A DNA stretch of 64,000 bases from Mesorhizobium atlanticum (GTDB lineage Bacteria > Pseudomonadota > Alphaproteobacteria > Rhizobiales > Rhizobiaceae): positions 1 to 64,000 of the forward strand of contig NZ_QMBQ01000013.1 of the NCBI RefSeq assembly GCF_003289965.1. The letters run 5' to 3'. Shown here piece after piece: positions 59,320-64,000 of this stretch. The notes under the pieces are model-generated. The model was not told the DNA's origin. It did no database searches and saw only the letters and a program-made list of their open reading frames with translations. A program made the translations under genes and the position numbers. Position 1 is the first letter of the stretch, and each line of letters opens with the position of its first letter.

Positions 59320-60993
59320 ATGGCTATGACGTCTTTGACGCTCAACAAGATAACCTCGCAACGCGGCATCTCCGTGGGCGAGGCGACCAAGAAGATTTCC
59401 GACCTCGGTTGGAACCCGACCTACGTCCAGGAGGCGATGACCTTCCCGACGGACTACAAGATCACCAAGGCGCCGCGCGACCCGATGAAGCAGGTGCTAC
59501 GCTCCTATTTCCCGATGCAGGAAGAGAAGGACAATCGCGTCTACGGCGCTCTCGATGCCGCGCTGCGCGGCGACATGTTCCGCAATGTCGAGCCGCGCTG
59601 GGTGGAGTGGATGAAGCTGTTCCTGGCGATCATCCCGTTCCCGGAAATCTCGGCGGCACGCTCGATGGCGATGGTGGCCCGGCTCGCCCCCGGCGAGGAT
59701 CTGCGCACCGGCTTCACCATGCAGATGGTCGACGAGTTCCGCCACTCGACCATCCAGATGAACCTCAAGAAATGGTACATGGAGAACTACATCGACCCGG
59801 CCGGGTTCGACATCACCGAGGAAGCCTTCGGCAAGTGCTACGCCACGACGATCGGCCGCCAGTTCGGTGAGGGCTTCATCACCGGCGACACGATGACCGC
59901 CGCCTGCATGTACCTGACGGTGGTCGCCGAGACCGCCTTCACCAACACGCTTTTCGTCGCCATGCCGTCGGAAGCCGCCCGCAACGGCGATTACGCGCTG
60001 CCGACCGTGTTCCTGTCGGTGCAGTCGGATGAAAGCCGCCACATCGGCAACGGCCACTCGCTGCTGATGGCCGCGCTGAAGGAGCCGGAAAATCATCTGC
60101 TGCTCGAGCGCGACCTGCGCTACGCCTTCTGGCAGAACCACGCGATCGTCGATGCCGCCATCGGCACCTTCATCGAATACGGCACCACCAACCGCGACAA
60201 GAACAAGGAGTCCTACGCGGAGATGTGGCACCGGTGGATCTTCGAGGACTACTACCGCACCTACATGCTGCCGCTCGAGAAGTACGGCATCAAGATCCAT
60301 CACGACGACGTCCAGACCGCCTGGAAGCGCCTTACCGAGAAGTTCTACGTGCACAAGGTGGCGCAGTTCTTCGCCGTCGGCTGGCCGGTCAATTTCTGGC
60401 GCATCGAGGCGCAGCGCGACGCAGACTTCGAATGGTTCGAACAGAAGTACCCTGGCTGGTATGCCCAGTTCGGCGAGTTCTGGAAGTGGTACGACAAGCT
60501 CAGCCACAAGGGCGAGAAGGTGCTGCTGTTCAATGAGGCCGTCGGCTATGTCTACCCGCATCGCTGCTGGTCGTGCCTGGTACCCTGCCTCATCCGCGAG
60601 GACATCGTCACCGACGAGATCGACGGCAAGCTCTACACCTTCGCCCACGAGCTCGATCGCTGGACCGCCGTCGAGGCGTTCGCCGACGAGTACCAGGGCC
60701 GTCCGACGCCCGCGATGGGCCGCTTCAGCGGCAAGCGCGAGTGGGAGACGCTCTATCATGGCTGGGATCTGGCCGATGCCATCAAGGACCTTAACTTCGT
60801 CCGGTCCGACGGCAAGACGCTGGTGCCGCAGCCGCATCTGCGCTTCGACGACAAGGAGATGTGGACGCTCGACGACGTGCGCGGCCACACGCTGCAGTCG
60901 CCGCTGACGCTGCTGCGCGAGATGAGCCCCGCGGACCGCGAGAAGCATCTCGCCGAATACCGCGCCGGCTTCACCATCAACGCCTGCAACTAA
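59320..60993 (+). CDS. prmA: Soluble diiron monooxygenase, hydroxylase alpha subunit (propane/acetone type)
   Basis: A 557-aa hydroxylase large subunit of the bacterial multicomponent monooxygenase family. The diiron ligands are all visible: E109 (PFPEISAARS), E139-x2-H142 (DEFRHSTIQ), E204 (VVAETAFTNT) and E238-x2-H241 (SDESRHIGN). Gene order alpha-reductase-beta-coupling is that of group 5/6 enzymes such as PrmABCD and MimABCD, which oxidise propane, acetone or phenol. I chose ATG 59320, with GGAGG 5 nt upstream. Substrate is not decidable from sequence alone. In related systems a dedicated GroEL-like chaperonin is needed; none is in the window. Confidence 0.93.
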   Translation: MAMTSLTLNKITSQRGISVGEATKKISDLGWNPTYVQEAMTFPTDYKITKAPRDPMKQVLRSYFPMQEEKDNRVYGALDAALRGDMFRNVEPRWVEWMKLFLAIIPFPEISAARSMAMVARLAPGEDLRTGFTMQMVDEFRHSTIQMNLKKWYMENYIDPAGFDITEEAFGKCYATTIGRQFGEGFITGDTMTAACMYLTVVAETAFTNTLFVAMPSEAARNGDYALPTVFLSVQSDESRHIGNGHSLLMAALKEPENHLLLERDLRYAFWQNHAIVDAAIGTFIEYGTTNRDKNKESYAEMWHRWIFEDYYRTYMLPLEKYGIKIHHDDVQTAWKRLTEKFYVHKVAQFFAVGWPVNFWRIEAQRDADFEWFEQKYPGWYAQFGEFWKWYDKLSHKGEKVLLFNEAVGYVYPHRCWSCLVPCLIREDIVTDEIDGKLYTFAHELDRWTAVEAFADEYQGRPTPAMGRFSGKREWETLYHGWDLADAIKDLNFVRSDGKTLVPQPHLRFDDKEMWTLDDVRGHTLQSPLTLLREMSPADREKHLAEYRAGFTINACN

Positions 60994-61007
60994 ACCCGCA
61001 ATTACGA

Positions 61008-61034
61008 GGAGGGAGGCCTTCCGGGCCTCCCTCC
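61008..61034 (+). other. Strong hairpin between prmA and prmB
   Basis: GGAGGGAGGCC (61008-61018) pairs perfectly with GGCCTCCCTCC (61024-61034) around a 5-nt loop, 15 nt after the prmA stop. No T tract follows. It may protect the hydroxylase mRNA from 3' decay or reduce read-through into the reductase gene. Confidence 0.75.
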
Positions 61035-61098
61035 CCGACAGACATGGCCGATCCCGTCCCACCCGACGGGCAACGGCGGAGCTTTGGGAGGAGAAACG

Positions 61099-62166
61099 AT
61101 GAGCGGCGCTCACACAGTGCGTCTTGAGCCGGTCGGGGTCGAGTTCGAGGTCGAGAACGGCGAGACGGTGCTGAACGCGGCATTCCGTCAGGGAATCGCG
61201 CTGCCGCATGGCTGCAAGGAAGGCCAGTGCTCGGCCTGCAAATGCGTGCTGCGCGAAGGCGAGGTCGACATGCTGAAATATTCGACCTTCGCGCTCAACG
61301 ACACGGAAAAGGAAACCGGCCACATCCTTCTATGCCGGTCGATCGCCTATTCCGACATGGAGGTTGAGCTCCTCAACTACGACGAGGAGGTGCTTTCGAA
61401 GTCGATCGCGGTCAAGACCTTCAAGGGCCGCATCGCCAATGTCGAGAAGCTGACGCACGACATCCGCGGCATCCAAATCGAGCTCAACTCCCCGATCAAG
61501 TTCTGGGCCGGACAATATGTCGACATCACGGTCACCACGCAAAAAGGGGAGACGATTACGCGCTCGTTCTCCATGGCAAATACGCCGGACGAAGCCCAAA
61601 AGCTCTCCTTCATCATCAAGAAATACCCCGAAGGAAAGTTCTCCGGAGAGCTCGATTCCGGAGGGATCCAGGCCGGAGCCGAGGTCACCGTCGTCGGACC
61701 TTACGGAACCTGCTTCCGGCGCGAGGATCGCCAAGGTCCCATCATCCTCGTAGGCGCCGGCTCCGGCATGTCGCCGGTGTGGTCGATCCTCAACGACCAT
61801 CTGGCCAGCGGCGAGAAGCGGCCGGTCTATTTCTTCTACGGCGCGCGCACGCAGGACGACCTGTTCCACCTCGATCGCATCGCCGAGCTCGTAAAACGGC
61901 ACCCCGAGCTCAGATTCATTCCGGTGCTGTCGCACGTCAACGGCGACGCCTCATGGCAGGGCGAGCGCGGTTTCGTGCACGAGCGCGTCGACGCCAAGCT
62001 CAAGGAGCTCGCCATCGACGGGCAGGGCGACGTCTATGCCTGCGGCCCGCCGCCCATGATCGATGCGCTGCAGCCCGTCCTGTTCATGAACGGCTTCGAG
62101 GTGGAGCGCATCTTCTTCGATCGCTTCACCACCACGTCTTCCGGCGCCGGCACGCCGGGACATTGA
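61099..62166 (+). CDS. prmB: Monooxygenase reductase component
   Basis: A 355-aa iron-sulfur flavoprotein. A plant-type [2Fe-2S] ferredoxin domain (1-95) has ligands C39, C44, C47 and C79 (HGCKEGQCSACKC and ILLCRS). The FAD domain has TRSFSMANTPDE; the NAD domain has GAGSGMSPVWSIL and the final YACGPPPMIDA. It transfers electrons from NADH to the hydroxylase. GGGAGGAGAAACG precedes ATG 61099. Codons 135-212 use GGA, CAA and GAA far more than the rest of the gene. Confidence 0.93.
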   Translation: MSGAHTVRLEPVGVEFEVENGETVLNAAFRQGIALPHGCKEGQCSACKCVLREGEVDMLKYSTFALNDTEKETGHILLCRSIAYSDMEVELLNYDEEVLSKSIAVKTFKGRIANVEKLTHDIRGIQIELNSPIKFWAGQYVDITVTTQKGETITRSFSMANTPDEAQKLSFIIKKYPEGKFSGELDSGGIQAGAEVTVVGPYGTCFRREDRQGPIILVGAGSGMSPVWSILNDHLASGEKRPVYFFYGARTQDDLFHLDRIAELVKRHPELRFIPVLSHVNGDASWQGERGFVHERVDAKLKELAIDGQGDVYACGPPPMIDALQPVLFMNGFEVERIFFDRFTTTSSGAGTPGH

Positions 62167-62212
62167 GACCGCCGCGGCGGCTTCATCAGCAACTGCAACA
62201 AGGGAGAGAGAA

Positions 62213-63271
62213 ATGCCAGCCATATCGAGTTCAGTAGGGTCGGGAGCCGCGGGCGCCGCGATCTTCGCCGACTCCGATAGCCGCAAGTACCGCTACTTCG
62301 ACCCGAGAGGTCAAAGGGCGACGCATTACGAGGACGTCACCGTCGACGTCCAGCCTGATCCGGAGCGCTACCTGATCCAGAACTGGATCATTTCCTTCGC
62401 CAACGGCAAGGGCGCCTATGTCAAGGACAACACCGCAGCCCAGAGCTCGAACTGGCATGCCTTCCGAGCTCCGGATCAGGAGTGGGAGCGCACCCACTAC
62501 CAGCGCCAGTCGAGGATCGAGACGATGGTGCAGAGCGTCATCGCCAACGGCCGCAAGTCCGGCGCTCCGAAATCCTTCGACAAGGTGTGGGCGAAGATCC
62601 TGCAGACGCATCTCGGCGCCTGGAAGCACGCCGAGTTCGGCCTCGGCACCTCGCTGATGCAGGCGCAGCGCTACGGCTACACCCAGATGATCAACAACGC
62701 CACGCTGACCAATTCTTCCTACAAGCTCCGGCTGGCGCAGGACATCACCCTCTACCTCGCCGAGATCGGCATGGACATTCCCGGCTGGAACGACGAGCTC
62801 GGCAAGCAGGCCTGGCTCGAGGACGGCATCTGGCAGGGCACCCGTGAGGCGATCGAGACGATCATGGGGACCGCCGACTATCTCGAGCAGTACTTCGCCA
62901 TCAACATCGTCTTCGAGCCGCTGGTGGGCGAACTGTTCCGGTCGGGCTTCCTGATGCAGGTCGCCGCCGCCAACCACGACTTCATCACGCCGGCGGTGAT
63001 CTCGGCCGCCGAGGCCGACTACGAGCGCAACCTCGCCAACACGATCGACCTCATCTACCTGCTCGCGCATGACGAGAAGCACGCGGCCGCGAACCAGAAG
63101 CTCTTCAAGGGCTGGCTGAAAAAGCACCGCGCGCTTGCCGACAAGGCCGCGCAGGGCCTGCAGCCGATCTGGTCGGCGCCGCACTCCAAGCCGATCTCCT
63201 TCGATGATGTGCGGGCTCAGTCCCAGGAGCGCATCGCCGGGATCCTCGGCGAACTCGGCCTCAACGGCTAA
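62213..63271 (+). CDS. prmC: Monooxygenase hydroxylase beta subunit
   Basis: A 352-aa ferritin-like hydroxylase small subunit without the diiron ligands, as expected for beta chains. Diagnostic segments are KYRYFDPRGQRATHYEDVTV, WIISFANGKGAYVKDN and GLGTSLMQAQRYGYTQMINN. It forms the hydroxylase with PrmA. GGGAGAGAGAA precedes the ATG. It follows prmB by 46 bp, which contain the small palindrome CCGCCGCGGCGG. Confidence 0.92.
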   Translation: MPAISSSVGSGAAGAAIFADSDSRKYRYFDPRGQRATHYEDVTVDVQPDPERYLIQNWIISFANGKGAYVKDNTAAQSSNWHAFRAPDQEWERTHYQRQSRIETMVQSVIANGRKSGAPKSFDKVWAKILQTHLGAWKHAEFGLGTSLMQAQRYGYTQMINNATLTNSSYKLRLAQDITLYLAEIGMDIPGWNDELGKQAWLEDGIWQGTREAIETIMGTADYLEQYFAINIVFEPLVGELFRSGFLMQVAAANHDFITPAVISAAEADYERNLANTIDLIYLLAHDEKHAAANQKLFKGWLKKHRALADKAAQGLQPIWSAPHSKPISFDDVRAQSQERIAGILGELGLNG

Positions 63272-63293
63272 CCGCAAACAGGAGACAAGGAAC

Positions 63294-63662
63294 ATGTCAA
63301 CAGCAGCCCGCGATGCCTCGCACGACAACATCTTCAAGTCGATGAAGGACATCACCTTCGAGCAGACGATCTCGGACCAGTGCGGCGTCACCATGAACGA
63401 CTCCGTCGAGGCGCGCGCCATCGCCGAGTTCATGAGCAAGAAGCCCGGCGTCACCATCACCTATCAGCCGGCGCTGATCCGCATCGACGGCCACGGCAAG
63501 CTGATCTTCAAGATGGACGAGATCAGCGAATATCTCGGCCGCGAGATGACCGCCGAGATCTTCGAGGTGAACACGTCGACCCATTACGGCCGCATGGTCC
63601 GCGTCGACGACAACACGGTGATCCTCTTCGGCAATATGGACGAGGTCTTCGAGTTCATCTGA
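63294..63662 (+). CDS. prmD: Monooxygenase coupling/effector protein
   Basis: A 122-aa MmoB/DmpM family protein. Segments: CGVTMNDSVEARAIAEFMSK, VTITYQPALIRIDGHGKLIF and EISEYLGREMTAEIFEVNTS. It binds the hydroxylase and gates substrate and electron access. AGGAGACAAGGAAC precedes the ATG. It follows prmC by 22 bp. Confidence 0.92.
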   Translation: MSTAARDASHDNIFKSMKDITFEQTISDQCGVTMNDSVEARAIAEFMSKKPGVTITYQPALIRIDGHGKLIFKMDEISEYLGREMTAEIFEVNTSTHYGRMVRVDDNTVILFGNMDEVFEFI

Positions 63663-63677
63663 GCACGTCACGAGACG

Positions 63678-63703
63678 GGCGCGCCGCGCTTCCGCGGCGC
63701 GCC
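63678..63703 (+). other. Strong hairpin after prmD
   Basis: GGCGCGCCGCG (63678-63688) pairs perfectly with CGCGGCGCGCC (63693-63703) around the loop CTTC. It lies 15 nt after the prmD stop and 32 nt before the amidohydrolase. No T tract, so it could be an mRNA stabiliser or partial terminator. Confidence 0.75.
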
Positions 63704-63735
63704 AACCAACCAATCCGACTTGCGGAGCAAGAAAC

Positions 63736-64000
63736 ATGTTCATCACACCGGAAGGCAAGGAAATCTTCGTGGTCGACGGCCATACCCATTTCTGGGACGG
63801 CAGCCCCGAGAACCAGCGCAACATCCACGGCAAGCAGTTCATCGACTGCTTCTACGGCTACCACACGTTCCTCAGCCCGAAAGAGGAATACTGGCCGAAG
63901 GAGAAGTTCGAGAAATACAGCGCCGACGATCTTTACAGCGACCTTTTCATCAACGGCCCGGATGACGTGGCGATCATCCAGTCGACCTATCTGAAGGATT
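63736..64000 (+). CDS. Amidohydrolase family protein, 5' part (runs off the window)
   Basis: The frame from ATG 63736 is open to the window end (88 codons). It starts MFITPEGKEIFVVDGHTHFW, where HTH is the metal-binding HxH of amidohydrolase_2 enzymes, followed by DGSPENQRNIHGKQF. An amidohydrolase at this position is a regular member of propane/acetone monooxygenase clusters in actinobacteria and some proteobacteria. Its job there is not settled; maturation or product hydrolysis are possibilities. Confidence 0.85.
   Translation, partial: MFITPEGKEIFVVDGHTHFWDGSPENQRNIHGKQFIDCFYGYHTFLSPKEEYWPKEKFEKYSADDLYSDLFINGPDDVAIIQSTYLKD

Overview
The window looks like a chromosomal stretch of a rhizobial alphaproteobacterium, most plausibly Mesorhizobium or a close relative. 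Supporting evidence: high GC with strong GC3 bias; an alphaproteobacterial 5-aminolevulinate synthase; a rhamnose locus with the gene content known from Rhizobium leguminosarum; a DctBD-controlled dctA; an Ehu/Eut/Doe ectoine catabolism locus; and several families of short intergenic palindromic repeats of the rhizobial kind. No rRNA, tRNA, CRISPR, insertion sequence or complete prophage was seen. Species assignment is inference.

Layout. 1-293: 5' end of hemA. 617-2974: galE and a D-amino-acid dehydrogenase. 3194-14088: L-rhamnose catabolism (rhaK, rhaM, rhaQ, rhaP, rhaT, rhaS, rhaR leftward; rhaD, rhaI rightward) around one divergent control region with 10-bp-phased half sites. 14187-21936: gamma-glutamyltransferase, a small membrane protein, dctD-dctB, and dctA with a textbook sigma-54 promoter, upstream dyads and terminator, then a histidine phosphatase. 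22103-30683: mixed functions (RsuA-type pseudouridine synthase, BTAD regulator, 1-Cys peroxiredoxin, SQR-like flavoprotein, a phage-like orphan, UDP-glucuronate epimerase, MFS transporter). 30882-37752: cyoABCD, SURF1 and a RegB/RegA redox two-component system, with most genes overlapping by about 4 nt. 37766-52388: ectoine and hydroxyectoine uptake and degradation (ehuABCD, eutABC, doeAB on the minus strand with enuR; asnC-type regulator, doeC, doeD and an MDR dehydrogenase on the plus strand).

52605-64000 is the least ordinary part. It holds a soluble diiron monooxygenase operon in the order hydroxylase alpha, reductase, hydroxylase beta, coupling protein (propane/acetone/phenol-type, prm/mim), followed by the start of an amidohydrolase. 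An AcoR-like enhancer-binding protein and a zinc-type alcohol dehydrogenase lie upstream. Both the dehydrogenase and the monooxygenase are preceded by sequences matching the -24/-12 sigma-54 consensus. Between them sit six small or unrecognised genes: a ribbon-helix-helix protein, a 64-aa protein, a WD40-type beta-propeller, a coiled-coil protein, an 87-aa protein on the opposite strand, and a 154-aa helical protein. This module is the best candidate in the window for something undescribed.

Functional reading: the window is dominated by scavenging modules (rhamnose, C4-dicarboxylates, D-amino acids, ectoines, short alkanes or ketones), each with its own local regulator, plus a respiratory module under a redox sensor. 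Three predicted sigma-54 promoters, each near its own enhancer-binding protein gene, are a unifying feature.
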